This document shows, piece by piece, positions 42,401 to 49,619 of a stretch of 64,000 nucleotides of DNA (positions are counted from its first letter, which is position 1; the number at the start of each line of letters is the position of its first letter). The notes under the pieces are model-generated. The model saw only the letters and a program-made list of their open reading frames with translations, made no database searches and was not told where the DNA came from. Both the position numbers and the translations under genes were made by a program. This DNA is from Lepidostoma basale (lineage: Eukaryota > Arthropoda > Insecta > Trichoptera > Lepidostomatidae). Where the stretch lies: the NCBI GenBank assembly GCA_022606425.2, contig JAHDVF020000507.1, forward strand, positions 372,001 to 436,000, read 5' to 3'.

Positions 42401-45152
42401 CGCGTAGTAAATTCACACACTTACAAAAATTTTGCTTCCGTACTCAAAAACAAATAGCATATTCACACACTACAATTACCATAACTTTGCTTCTATACAA
42501 CCTTGAAAATATATTATAGAATATTCACACACTTCACTTTCAATAATTTAGTTTCCGTATAAATGTTAAAATACACAATATATTCACATACTTTACCAAT
42601 TGATAATAAAGCTTTCAAACAACCCCAATAAACAAATAGCATATTTACACACTTCACTTTCAATAACTTAGCTTCCATACAACCTTGAAAATACAGTTTA
42701 TTCACACACATCACTTTTAATAATTTAGCATTCATACAACCTTAAAAACATTCAACGTAAAACATTCACATACTTCACTTTTATAATAATAACACTTCCA
42801 TATAACCCTGAAAACACAAGGTACATTTAGATACTTTACTTTTAATAACTAAGCTTACATACAACCTTATAAAAACACATAGTATATTCAAAAATTTCAC
42901 TTTTAAAATCTTAGCTTCCATACAACCTTAAAAATGTACGGTACACTCTTCACTTTTAATAACTTAGCTTCCATACAATCTTGAAAAAAACTAGCAATAG
43001 ACAGCAAAAATATATATGTAAGTGATCATTTGTTTACCAAGGAATCCACCATTGCACCCGTTGCCACAGCTATCGCAGCAAGCCAAAAGATTATCTGAAG
43101 AGATGCGGACGTGGTCTTCGCCCTTGGAGTGGATGCAGATTCTATCTGAAATGGCTTCAACAGCTCCGAATGCCCAACAAGATCCGCAAGATCCCTATTT
43201 GAAACAAATGTTTAAAGATTTTTGGAATGCAATTCCTAAATTGAATTTATTATTTCATGTAGTAACACTGTGGAATTTCATAATGACGATTTATTTTATG
43301 AATCAAAATACTGTCTCTTCCATTTGAGAATCTTTTATTCGACATGTTTCGAAGGCTTTACACCTTCAACATCGGGAGTGCGACATAAATTCAGTTTAAA
43401 AAACAGTGTTTTCATTCATAATATTAATGAAAATGTTTGTTTTCTAGAAGAGTTATATTATATTTAAATAGTCTATTGTTTTGGCCGAAACACTGTGATA
43501 CTTCAACATCATTACTGTTAAAATTTAAACGAAGTGTATTGTAACACCTGATGATGCCAACATCGGTTGGCGAAACAGCTGTCGCGACACTCTCAGTGAA
43601 TAAAAAGAAATTGTGATATTATAACAGTGTTTTAAATTTGATAGTAATAATGTTGTATCATAATGTTTCGGCCAAAACAATGGACTATTTAAGAATTTTT
43701 TAATACATATTTATTATTTTCATTATTTACAATGAACTTCTATCATTTTTATGGGTAAGCAGTGAAGAATAAGACATTTTATAATGCCTTTACAAGGCGA
43801 AACAAATCGTTAAATGCATTTAAGTAAAAAGTGGTTCTTTCTCAAATGAAAACACTGTTTTAATATCAAAAATTGAGTTTATTTTTTATAAAATCGTCGC
43901 AACAGCTGTTTCGGTAATCGATGTTACCATCGTCAGGTGTTACAATAAACTTAACATAAAGAGTTTATTGTAACACCTGATGATGGTAACATCATGACTT
44001 TGAGTTTATTGTTACACCTGATGATGCTAACATCGGTTACCGAAACAGCTGTCGCGATGATTTTATAAAAAATAAACTCAATTTTTGATATTAAAACAGT
44101 GTTTTTAATTTAACAGTGAATAATGTTAAAACATCAAAGTGTTTCCGCCAAAACAATGGATTACATTCTCAAATGAGTTTGAACGTCCAGGAAAAAAACA
44201 TGAGATGATAATAATCGGAAGATATTGATGAAAGAATATTAAATAAACTCACCTGATCTCTGACTTCTCTGATCGTTGGACAGTTGGACCATTTGTCACG
44301 GCTGTCAAAGGACTCTGGAAGATCGGTTTCCCCTAATTCATATTCGTTTTTAGGTAGCTTGGGACCTCCAGGTAAAACACCCATCAATCTTAAAATAGTT
44401 TAAAAGTTTTTTTTTCTTTATTTGCCTAAACTTTTAGTTACGGATTTGCTTTATTTTTGTTAGCCGGTATATATATTTTTTAATCTGTTATTATCTCAAT
44501 CATGAGAATTACGACTGAGAAAAAAAGATATTGTTTTTCTAGCTTTTATCGCTTTTATTTATTATATCCTTCGGATAACTAGTGTTACGGTTAGTTATAT
44601 GAGATATTGTATTGTATATATGAGATATTGTATAAATGAGATATTGTATATATGAGATATTCTGTATGTGAGATATTGTGTATATGAGATATTGTATATA
44701 TGAGATATTGTATATATGAGAAATTGTATATATGAGATATTGTATAAATGAGATATTGTATATATGAGATATTCTGTATATGAGATATTGTGTATATGAG
44801 ATATTGTATATATGAGATATTGTATTGTATGTATGAGTTATTGTATAAATGAGATATTGTATATATGAGATATTCTGTATATGAGATATTGTGTATATGA
44901 GATATTGTATATATGAGATATTGTATATATGAGAAATTGTATATATGAGATTTTGTATACGAGTTACCTGCGAATATATCTGTAGTCAATATTTCTGTAA
45001 AAATTTCTCCCAGCCTTCCACGACGTTTGCTTTGAGTTAATCTGCTCGATGAACTCGTCGGATAGAGGGTGGTGTCTTAAATTCGCTGCAAGGATGCAGG
45101 GTAAGACGACCAACAGGATTGTCAAACACCCCTTAAGCGATACACCCTTCAT
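36309..45152 (-). CDS. CtsB: Cathepsin B-like cysteine protease, complete six-exon gene
   Basis: Spliced from six exons: 45152-44968, 44388-44253, 43194-43038, 41958-41821, 40396-40172 and 36490-36309 (1023 nt, 340 residues plus TAA). All introns are GT..AG and phases join cleanly. Residues 1-22 are a hydrophobic signal peptide, followed by a propeptide ([20 protein letters not shown]). The mature enzyme should begin at Leu85 ([11 protein letters not shown]). Oxyanion Gln107, catalytic Cys113 ([10 protein letters not shown]), His283 (GGHAV) and Asn303 (NSW) are all present. The occluding loop has the paired His193-His194 inside [13 protein letters not shown], which gives cathepsin B its dipeptidyl-carboxypeptidase activity. 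NGT at 196-198 is a possible glycosylation site. Length matches the animal family (about 340). Known family role: lysosomal or secreted protein digestion, in insects often gut, fat body or yolk. No inactivating change is visible. Leu replaces the usual Pro in the GCNGGFP motif. Confidence 0.96.
36530..37262 (+). mobile_element. LINE-E reverse transcriptase fragment (YADD) in cathepsin B intron 5
   Basis: An open frame from 36549 to 36926 encodes [17 protein letters not shown], then [14 protein letters not shown] and [11 protein letters not shown] palm motif C (YADD) and the following thumb region. After a frameshift near 36926 it continues as [31 protein letters not shown] and [11 protein letters not shown]. 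It ends in (GAA)n at 37245. It is antisense to the host gene. Frameshifts and stops make it dead. A sibling lies at 34860-35410. Confidence 0.8.
37405..37480 (-). mobile_element. LINE-A 3' end fragment in cathepsin B intron 5
   Basis: The minus strand gives the family 3' end (GTGTGGCAGTCCATTCTTTC, CTGCCTACCCCTTCGG, GTAGACGGCGTGATTATTAG). Only the last 60-70 bp and a decayed (GTTA)n tail remain. Confidence 0.7.
37565..38000 (-). mobile_element. LINE-G reverse transcriptase fragment in cathepsin B intron 5
   Basis: Minus-strand translation gives [20 protein letters not shown] then [19 protein letters not shown] and [12 protein letters not shown]. This is the post-palm region found in many RTE/CR1-type LINEs. 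It shares near-identical sequence with 4565-4690. Stops and frameshifts are present. Confidence 0.65.
38405..38870 (+). mobile_element. LINE-A2 C-terminus, 146-residue open frame, intron 5
   Basis: Open frame 38397-38837 encodes [19 protein letters not shown], then [38 protein letters not shown] and [14 protein letters not shown] before TGA, followed by GGTTAGTTAGTAAG. A2 differs from A1 by CGKTLYD for CGYSVYD and SSVSGKRS for NDVNGTRN. It is the least damaged LINE-A tail here. It is 5'-truncated and encodes no enzyme core. Confidence 0.8.
39035..39290 (+). mobile_element. LINE-F 3' end, intron 5
   Basis: Contains CATGATTGCTTCGGAGATCG, GTGAAAGTACGTTCAGAAGA, TTTTGAGAAAATATACTG and the ATTTGATTTGAC tail. 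This is the 3' end of the Jockey/CR1-like family better preserved at 55140-55745. Confidence 0.7.
39525..39640 (-). mobile_element. SINE-T tRNA-derived SINE, head only
   Basis: The minus strand has GACGACCTTCGTGGCCGAGT, then GGTTTCGATTCCCGG, a B-box-like stretch with a 1-base change, and GTGATTGTCACACTGTCTTC. The tail is missing. It lies directly beside the LINE-A fragment at 39655-39845. Confidence 0.7.
39655..39845 (-). mobile_element. LINE-A internal fragment
   Basis: Minus strand encodes [22 protein letters not shown] and [23 protein letters not shown] residues with errors. These match the MYGSE..NWQKKDES block of the family. No 3' tail is attached. Confidence 0.55.
40172..40396 (-). CDS. 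CtsB: Cathepsin B coding exon 5
   Basis: The acceptor TTTTTTTAG precedes 40396. The exon encodes [16 protein letters not shown], the conserved [11 protein letters not shown] block, and [20 protein letters not shown] followed by [11 protein letters not shown]. All are standard cathepsin B positions. The donor CTCG|GTAAAA is at 40172, phase 1. Confidence 0.95.
40533..40945. mobile_element. MITE with 32-bp terminal inverted repeats and internal copies of the same motif
   Basis: Termini AATTGAGGGTATTA and TAATACCCTCAATT extend inward through TTGCAAACCCGGCAAACTCC and its inverse (TTTGCCAGGTTTGCAA). Two more copies, TTGCAAACATGGCAACCTCC and TTGCAAAGCTGGCAAACTCC, lie inside. No ORF. The TSD is unclear. 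It lies in cathepsin B intron 4. The repeated subterminal motif looks like a set of transposase-binding sites. Confidence 0.6.
41150..41245. repeat. Short tandem repeat (ATAGATTATAATATAA)n
   Basis: Four to five units of AGATTATAATATAAATAG and shortened variants in intron 4. Low-complexity DNA with no coding content. Confidence 0.8.
41505..41665. mobile_element. Degenerate P2 inverted-repeat element in cathepsin B intron 4
   Basis: Inverted ends read AATTAAATAAAACAAAGTTT and AAACATAGTTTTATTTAATT. Between them is a decayed P2 motif (TTTTGCCCGGCTCGCTAGCA). The one-sided TTTTGATGGAAGTTTATTT tail is at about 41495. Relatives: 10260-10510, 25930-26360 and 45200-46007. Confidence 0.55.
41821..41958 (-). 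CDS. CtsB: Cathepsin B coding exon 4 (occluding loop)
   Basis: The acceptor TTTTAG precedes 41958. The exon encodes [19 protein letters not shown] and the occluding loop with adjacent His193 and His194 between Cys191 and Cys202. The donor is GAGAAG|GTAAAG at 41821, phase 1. The loop separates cathepsin B from cathepsin L-type enzymes. Confidence 0.95.
42090..42990. repeat. ~59-bp tandem array in cathepsin B intron 3
   Basis: About fifteen degenerate units, each with CATACAACCTTAAAA, then ACACAGTATATTCACA and CTTCACTTTCAATAA. Successive AACCTT boxes fall at 42111, 42164, 42223, 42272, 42331 and 42390 (49-59 bp apart). The array fills most of intron 3 and stops about 50 bases before exon 3. 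Confidence 0.85.
43038..43194 (-). CDS. CtsB: Cathepsin B coding exon 3 (catalytic cysteine)
   Basis: The acceptor CAAATAG precedes 43194. The exon encodes [20 protein letters not shown] and the cysteine-rich segment [14 protein letters not shown]. Catalytic Cys113 is here. The donor TTCCTTG|GTAAAC gives phase 1. The Pro of the usual GGFPGSAW motif is Leu, because the split codon reads Leu-Gly. Confidence 0.95.
43468..43690. mobile_element. P1-family element with tail on both ends, intron 2
   Basis: Left end reads AAATAGTCTATTGTTTTGGC then CGAAACA. The right end is its inverted copy (GTTTCGGCCAAAACAATGGA then CTATTT). Between them is one P1 motif arm (43548-43583). This shows that the one-sided tail of 43850-44165 can also act as a terminal inverted repeat. 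Confidence 0.55.
43548..43583 (+). ncRNA. Hammerhead-like motif, P1 family
   Basis: CTGATGA is followed by T, a perfect 6-bp stem (GCCAAC / GTTGGC, loop ATCG), then GAAA, the palindrome CAGCTG, and TC. This matches the core order C3-A9, stem II, G12-A15.1, stem III, U16.1-H17 of a hammerhead. Stem I is not convincing here. Confidence 0.4.
43901..43936 (-). ncRNA. Hammerhead-like motif, P1 family, left arm
   Basis: Minus strand: CTGACGA, T, stem GGTAA / TTACC with loop CATCGA, GAAA, CAGCTG, TT. It retains all conserved boxes. It faces the motif at 44018-44053, so the two would form long duplex RNA. Confidence 0.35.
44018..44053 (+). ncRNA. Hammerhead-like motif, P1 family, right arm
   Basis: CTGATGA, T, stem GCTAAC / GTTACC (one mismatch), GAAA, CAGCTG, TC. 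It is the inverted partner of 43901-43936 inside one element. Confidence 0.35.
44253..44388 (-). CDS. CtsB: Cathepsin B coding exon 2 (propeptide end and mature N-terminus)
   Basis: The acceptor TTTTAAG precedes 44388. The exon encodes [10 protein letters not shown], the activation site region and [20 protein letters not shown] up to the oxyanion Gln107. The donor is GATCAG|GTGAG at 44253, phase 0. Confidence 0.95.
44590..44966. repeat. 16-bp minisatellite in cathepsin B intron 1
   Basis: About twenty tandem copies of a unit like TGAGATATTGTATATA with variants (TATAAA, CTGTAT, GTGTAT). A larger period is visible because blocks of five or six units recur. The array ends only a few bases from the GT donor of intron 1 (44967-44966) and fills much of the 579-bp intron. 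Confidence 0.9.
44968..45152 (-). CDS. CtsB: Cathepsin B coding exon 1 (signal peptide and propeptide)
   Basis: ATG at 45152-45150. It encodes [19 protein letters not shown] and the first half of the propeptide. The donor reads CGCAG|GTAAC, with the exon ending at 44968 in phase 2; the split codon restores Arg62. This start is chosen because the hydrophobic leader follows at once and no upstream in-frame ATG precedes it before an acceptor-like site. Confidence 0.95.
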
Positions 45153-45200
45153 TGTGCCTTAATTATTATGCACTAAAATAAACAAACAATATTGATAATA
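45153..45200 (-). other. 5' UTR with acceptor-like site upstream of cathepsin B ATG
   Basis: Minus strand reads a T-rich tract, then TTTATTTTAG at 45182-45173, then 20 bases of AT-rich leader ending in CACA before ATG. This looks like a 3' splice site, so a non-coding first exon and the promoter probably lie further up, beyond the inverted-repeat element at 45200-46007. I did not find the promoter. Confidence 0.45.
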
Positions 45201-45258
45201 ATAATTAAATAAAACGATGTTTTTTAACTACTTCCACTTTTGTCTTTATTTAGACAGC

Positions 45259-45291
45259 GACCGGTTTCGCCAGGCTCGCTGGCATCGACAG
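45259..45291 (-). ncRNA. Hammerhead-like motif, P2 left arm
   Basis: Minus: CTGTCGA, T, GCCAG / CTGGC, GAAA, CCGG, TC, with CAGT / GCTG outer pairing. Inverted partner of 45859-45891. Confidence 0.35.
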
Positions 45292-45858
45292 ACTGGTAAC
45301 ACTATTGTAAACTTAGTCCTTTATATACATACAGATCAGGGGTGGTAAACATGATTCTATACAAAAATAATCTTTAAATATTTATGTAAATTTTTTCTGA
45401 ATTTAACTATTGGTATTACAGGTATTCTTGGAGGTTCGTGTTTAATACAATGGGTTTTAATTTTTATTATCTCTTACATATTCATATATAATTTTTGAAA
45501 AAATGGTCAAAAACAATCAATCAAAATCGATTGATTCTAGACCCTAGCAGCTATATGGATTGGGAAAACCGAATAAGGCGCGGCCAACCTTACGGACCAA
45601 CAACATATAATATTTAAATTCAGTAAAAATTTAAACAAAATTACCATTTTTTCAAAAATTATATATGAATATGTAAGAGATAATAAAAATTAAAACCCAT
45701 TGTATTAAACACGAACCTCCAAGAATACCTGTAATACCAATAGTTAAATTCAGAAAAATTTTACACAAATATTTAAAGATTATTTTTGTATAGAATCATG
45801 TTTACCACCCCTGATCTGTATGTATATAAAGGACTAAGTTTACAATAGTGTTACCAGT

Positions 45859-45891
45859 CTGTCGATGCCAGCGAGCCTGGCGAAACCGGTC
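45859..45891 (+). ncRNA. Hammerhead-like motif, P2 right arm
   Basis: CAGT precedes CTGTCGA. GCTG follows TC. They pair (one G-U), giving a 4-bp stem I. Stem II GCCAG / CTGGC is perfect with loop CGAGC. Stem III would be the self-complementary ACCGGT, which can only form well between two RNA copies. Confidence 0.4.
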
Positions 45892-46009
45892 GCTGTCTAA
45901 ACAAAGACAAAAGTGGAAGTAGTTAAAAAACATCGTTTTATTTAATTATTATTTAAAATGAACTTCCATCAAGAGATTTCAGTAAAATCATTTGATTATC
46001 TTAAAAAAA

Positions 46010-46440
46010 TATTGATAATGTAGTATTTCTTGAACAATGATGTAAAACTCAATAATAAATAATTAATACAAATGAATACGTCTGTTTTATTGAAGTTTTG
46101 TTATATTTCAAGTTATTATGAAAATTTTGAATATGTCTTAGACAGGCAAAACATGTCATTGACATAAAATATAATAAAACTTCTAGAAAAAACATGTTTT
46201 AATTAAAATTCATAAAATAAATGTAAAGGTATGTTTTCAAGAAGTTTTTTGTTAGCTTAAAGAAACATTAATAATCTTTATGATTTTTTTAATTAGAAAA
46301 ATATGAAAGGATAATATATTTTTTTAATTAGAAAAATAAACACGTAGTTAGTTTATAATAGTAATTATTTGAAATAATGATAATTATAATATAAAGTAAA
46401 TGATACTCTGGTGATTAAATTATACTATTATTATTTTGTT
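46010..46440 (+). mobile_element. P5 repeat and AT-rich DNA
   Basis: 46060-46200: AATGAATACGTCTGTTTTAT, TGTCTTAGACAGGCAAAACA, TGTCATTGACATAAAATATA, AAAACTTCTAGAAAA, an inverted pair of P5 halves. 46200-46440 is plain AT-rich DNA. Confidence 0.5.
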
Positions 46441-46840
46441 GAATCGCTCTTTACATCATGACAGCATGAGCCAAATCGATGTAAAGGGTATTATAGCTAT
46501 CATAGTGGTTCTCGTGACATGTGATAGTAGCTAATTTATCGCCATTTTATTGTCACGTGAATTCTACACCAGACCAAAGACAGTGTCACAATCACACTGC
46601 CCTCGCCGGGAATCGAACCCAGAACCTTCAGGGTGACAGTATTAATCGTCTTACCATACTTCGCTTTCCATTTGGTCATGTATTGATTGATACACTGTAT
46701 TTGGCTGGTGTAAAAATCACGAGACAATAAAATGGCAAAAGATTAGCTATCTAAAACATTTCATAAGAATCAATAGCTAAAAAGTTGTATGCAGTAATTG
46801 GGTTCAAATAACCTGCTGTATATTAATGTGGAAACCAACA
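46440..46840 (-). mobile_element. SINE-T copy and adjoining SINE-T 3' part
   Basis: 46440-46670 minus: complete head and body (CGATTTGGCTCATGCTGTCA on minus, GGTTCGATTCCCGG). 46685-46840 plus: CTGGTGTAAAAATCACGAGA, AATGGCAAAAGATTAGC, AATTGGGTTCAAATAACC. Confidence 0.65.
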
Positions 46841-46899
46841 GAAAACTACCACAATAATGGCCCAAGTGACATCCCAGGAACCAGCAAAAATGTGTACGC

Positions 46900-46995
46900 T
46901 CAACCTCTAAAATTGTAACACCAGATGATGTTTAGATGAACATAGGTTGACAAAACAGCTGTCGCAGAAAAAAATTGTGATACCATAATCAGCAT
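46900..46995 (+). mobile_element. P1 element remnant
   Basis: GTAACACCAGATGATGTTTA, GGTTGACAAAACAGCTGTCG. Degenerate hammerhead-like boxes. Confidence 0.4.
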
Positions 46996-47225
46996 TTTAT
47001 AATTTAATAGTTAATACTCTTGAAATATTGAGGAAGACCGAGGAAAACGTGGCACAATCAAATAAATCAAATATTGAATGTCGGCCATGTAATGAGTCAG
47101 AGAAATCCACGCGCGTGCATGACGCGATGTATGAATGTTGAGGAAGCGATAGAACTATGTCGGGAAAGAAATGTGTGGCAGTCCATTATTTCTGCCTACC
47201 CCTCGGGGAGACTGCGTAATGGTTA

Positions 47226-48133
47226 ATTCGGTACTTATTTGGCAAAAGGTCCCAGATGCGTTTTTTGTGAAATTGAGTTAAATATACCATCAGTATTATT
47301 TTTGCACACTTTGTGTTTTGACAAGACGTTAGAGCTGTACTTTTTTTTTACATGTTTTTTTATGTATTTTTTTTATGTACAATTGCATTCAACCCCTATT
47401 TTTTTTAACTAAGTAACTAACTAACCATCACGCTGTCTCCCCGAAAGGGTAGGCAGAAAGAATGAACTGTCACACTTTTACTGATGCGGCACTCCATCCT
47501 TCTCTTTTCGCCCCGCGGGAGACGCGGTGTGATGGGTTGCGAACCTCATCGCCACCAATAGGCATCTCCCGCGCACACTTCGATCGTCCAACACCCACAA
47601 AATAAATCTTAAACAAATAATATAAAATACAATGATACAAAATAAAATAACAAAATAAAAATAATTTAACACAAAATGTTCTTTCTAGATGGTGCACATA
47701 TTGTCTATTTAATTTATGTTCCACGTAACCACCGTTTTTTTAATTTAGCACATAATGTAATAACACGTAATGTTTTTTTCGATGTTGCACATGTTAACAT
47801 GGACGATCCGGACTTTTGTGTTTATTTAATTTATGTTACGCGTATCCACCGTTTTTTAAATTAGCTGTAATTAGGCACTTTACCAGCAAGAACTTTAAAA
47901 TAATATTGAAGAAATTATTCAAAATTATTCAAATTATTCTATTTTTTTAAAATACGTATATTTATTTTAAAAATTTAGTTACTGATATATCTTGTAGATA
48001 ACGTTATGCTACGTAAATTGACATATGAAACAAAGATAACATTTTTATAATTAATCAAAATAATGTTTTTTTTTGCTCTCCTGTAAAATTCATAAAAAAG
48101 CAATTGGGACCTTTTGCCAAATTAGTAACGAAT
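47226..48133. mobile_element. TIR element Q, copy 2, TA target in a LINE tail
   Basis: ATTCGGTACTTATTTGGCAA, AAGGTCCCA and the inverse TGGGACCTTTTGCCAAATTA, GTAACGAAT. TA at 47224-47225 and 48134-48135. A TA duplication suggests a Tc1/mariner-type non-autonomous element. A SINE-S copy sits inside. Confidence 0.7.
47407..47940 (-). mobile_element. SINE-S copy inside element Q
   Basis: AAGTAACTAACTAACCATCA tail, CTGATGCGGCACTCCATCCT, AGACGCGGTGTGATGGGTTG, GGACGATCCGGACTTTTGTG, TTACCAGCAAGAACTTTAAA. Its insertion point matches that of LINE-A in copy 1 of Q. Confidence 0.75.
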
Positions 48134-48149
48134 TAGTTAGTTAGTTTAA

Positions 48150-48480
48150 TATTGAAATTAATAGTTTTTACTCTTCGTCACGGTTTATATTTAGATCAAG
48201 TAGTTTGACCAGCTAATTTTATTCTAGCAAAAAAACTAGCAAGTCGAGTTTTAAATAATACATTCAATCGAACATAACGCTGTTAACAACATCTAGTCCG
48301 AACAAAAAATAATGTTTATAAACACAGTTGACCTGACGCGACCATGTCTCCTATATTGCTGACGCATTATCTTGTTTAAATTATTACTGAGACATCATCT
48401 GGGTTAAAGTTTCAATTTGATAAGAATCCTATAATAAATATTTAAAATAACATAACCATTATTGTGTACTATATTAAATA
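48150..48480. other. No recognisable feature
   Basis: AT-rich. CTCTTCGTCACGGTTTATAT and GACGCGACCATGTCTCC not assigned. Confidence 0.4.
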
Positions 48481-48484
48481 TGTT

Positions 48485-49000
48485 TGAAAATGAAGCTGTG
48501 AGCTCCCAAAAAATGATGAAAGTAGGATAAATGTCGTAGAAATGAGATCACCGAGAAGAATGTGCGAATAACGATATATGATAGAATAACAACAACAAAC
48601 CATCACGCCGTTTCTCCGCAGGGGTAGAATAACGAAATTTTGTTGTTGATAGAATAACGAACGACGAAATAAGAAAGAAATGTAAGCCAGATGATTGCAT
48701 CATAAGTAAAATTAAAAAAAGATCCATGAGATGGTTTGGACATATTGAATGAATGGACGGGAGAAGAAAGATTAAAATGTTGTATACAAGCAGTGTGAGT
48801 GGAAAGAGAAGCCGTGGAAGACCAATGAAAGCATGGCATGACCAAATTAATCAAATAATCAAAGGCGGCCACATTCGAAGTCGGAAAAATCGACGAGCGT
48901 GCATGTTACAATGTATGAATGTGGAGGTATGTCAGGACAGAACGGTATGGCGCGCCATCAGCTCTGCCTACCTCTCCGGGGAAACGGCGTGATGGTTAGA
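48485..49000 (+). mobile_element. LINE-A2 C-terminus with a 57-bp tail insertion
   Basis: Frames: MRWFGHIE-type region, [55 protein letters not shown] 57-bp insert (48591-48647) carries an inverted family 3' tip (AACCATCACGCCGTTTCTCC) and is flanked by GATAGAATAAC at 48580-48590 and 48648-48658. Confidence 0.8.
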
Positions 49001-49039
49001 TAATATCTAACCGAAAAGTAATCAGGTAATGTTTGATGT

Positions 49040-49410
49040 AAAAATACTACAAACATCTATCACTTCCTCAACATTTATACATCGTGTCATGCGAGCACGT
49101 CGAGTTCTCAGATTTCTCACGTGGACGACATTCAATAGTTGATTTATTTGATCAAAGACACATTTTCTTCGGTATTCCTCTATTTCTAATCCCTTTTACA
49201 TCGTTAACATATACTTTTTTATCGTTCATACTTTCCATGTGTTCAAACCACCTTAATGATCCCTTCATTATTTTGTTCATGACATTTTCATTCTCACCGC
49301 ATTCACTTCTTTTATTTTCTATCGCCACTCTATCATACACTGTTTTATACACATTCGTCTAAGAGATCTCATTTACTCCGATGTTTTTTTATACTTTCAT
49401 CCTTCATCCA
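49040..49410 (-). mobile_element. LINE-A C-terminus
   Basis: Minus: YKTVYDRVAIENKRSECGEN, MNKIMKGSLRWFEHMESMN, KVYVNDVKGIRNRGIPKKM. No tail. Confidence 0.75.
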
Positions 49411-49619
49411 TCAACAATACTAATATCTTAATGAAATTCCATTTTAAACAATACACGAATGGTGTCATAGGTCCTGCGATATGCAATCTAAGAAATTTTA
49501 TGTTATAGACATGTTAAGATAAATGAAAAAGTGAAACAAACAATACATTCATTATAATTTAAAAGTGAATTAAGCTTTAAAAACTAATATTGAAAACAAA
49601 ATTTTATTTTAAACTGTTA

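Larger units (their letters stand above)
43850..44165 (+). mobile_element. Inverted-repeat element P1 with one-sided tail, in cathepsin B intron 2
   Basis: Two arms of about 105 bp face each other (43850-43960 and about 44003-44107). Both carry the CTGATGATG..GAAACAGCTGT motif. A 55-bp tail with CGCCAAAACAATGGATTACA is present only on the right. The 11-bp direct repeat TTCTCAAATGA flanks it at 43839-43849 and 44166-44176. Arms plus tail plus an 11-bp duplication resemble a Penelope-like terminal-repeat dimer more than a cut-and-paste MITE. No ORF. Confidence 0.6.
45200..46007. mobile_element. P2 inverted-repeat element, full form with 12-bp TSD
   Basis: AATATTGATAAT occurs at 45188-45199 and 46008-46019. 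Between are two arms of about 330 bp, near perfect inverted copies (AATTAAATAAAACGATGTTT, GACAGCGACCGGTTTCGCCA, TACAGATCAGGGGTGG, TACAGGTATTCTTGGAGG), a short centre (TCGATTGATTCTAGACCCTA), and a right-only tail of about 60 bp (GAACTTCCATCAAGAGATTT). It lies just upstream of cathepsin B exon 1. Confidence 0.75.
47030..48148 (+). mobile_element. LINE-A 3' end split by TIR element Q
   Basis: 47030-47225: GAGGAAGACCGAGGAAAACG, CGGCCATGTAATGAGTCAGA, GGGGAGACTGCGTAATGGTTA. The tail resumes as TAGTTAGTTAGTTT at 48134 after element Q. Confidence 0.75.

Noticed and set aside
42090..42990. Regularly spaced repeats that might suggest a CRISPR array
   Set aside because: Units are contiguous and degenerate with no unique spacers, and the setting is an intron of a eukaryotic gene.
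43022..43327. 101-codon plus-strand frame
   Set aside because: Antisense shadow of cathepsin B exon 3, which has splice sites and catalytic motifs on the minus strand.
44591..44989. 132-codon minus frame rich in Ile/Tyr/Ser
   Set aside because: Translation of the 16-bp minisatellite, and out of frame with exon 1.
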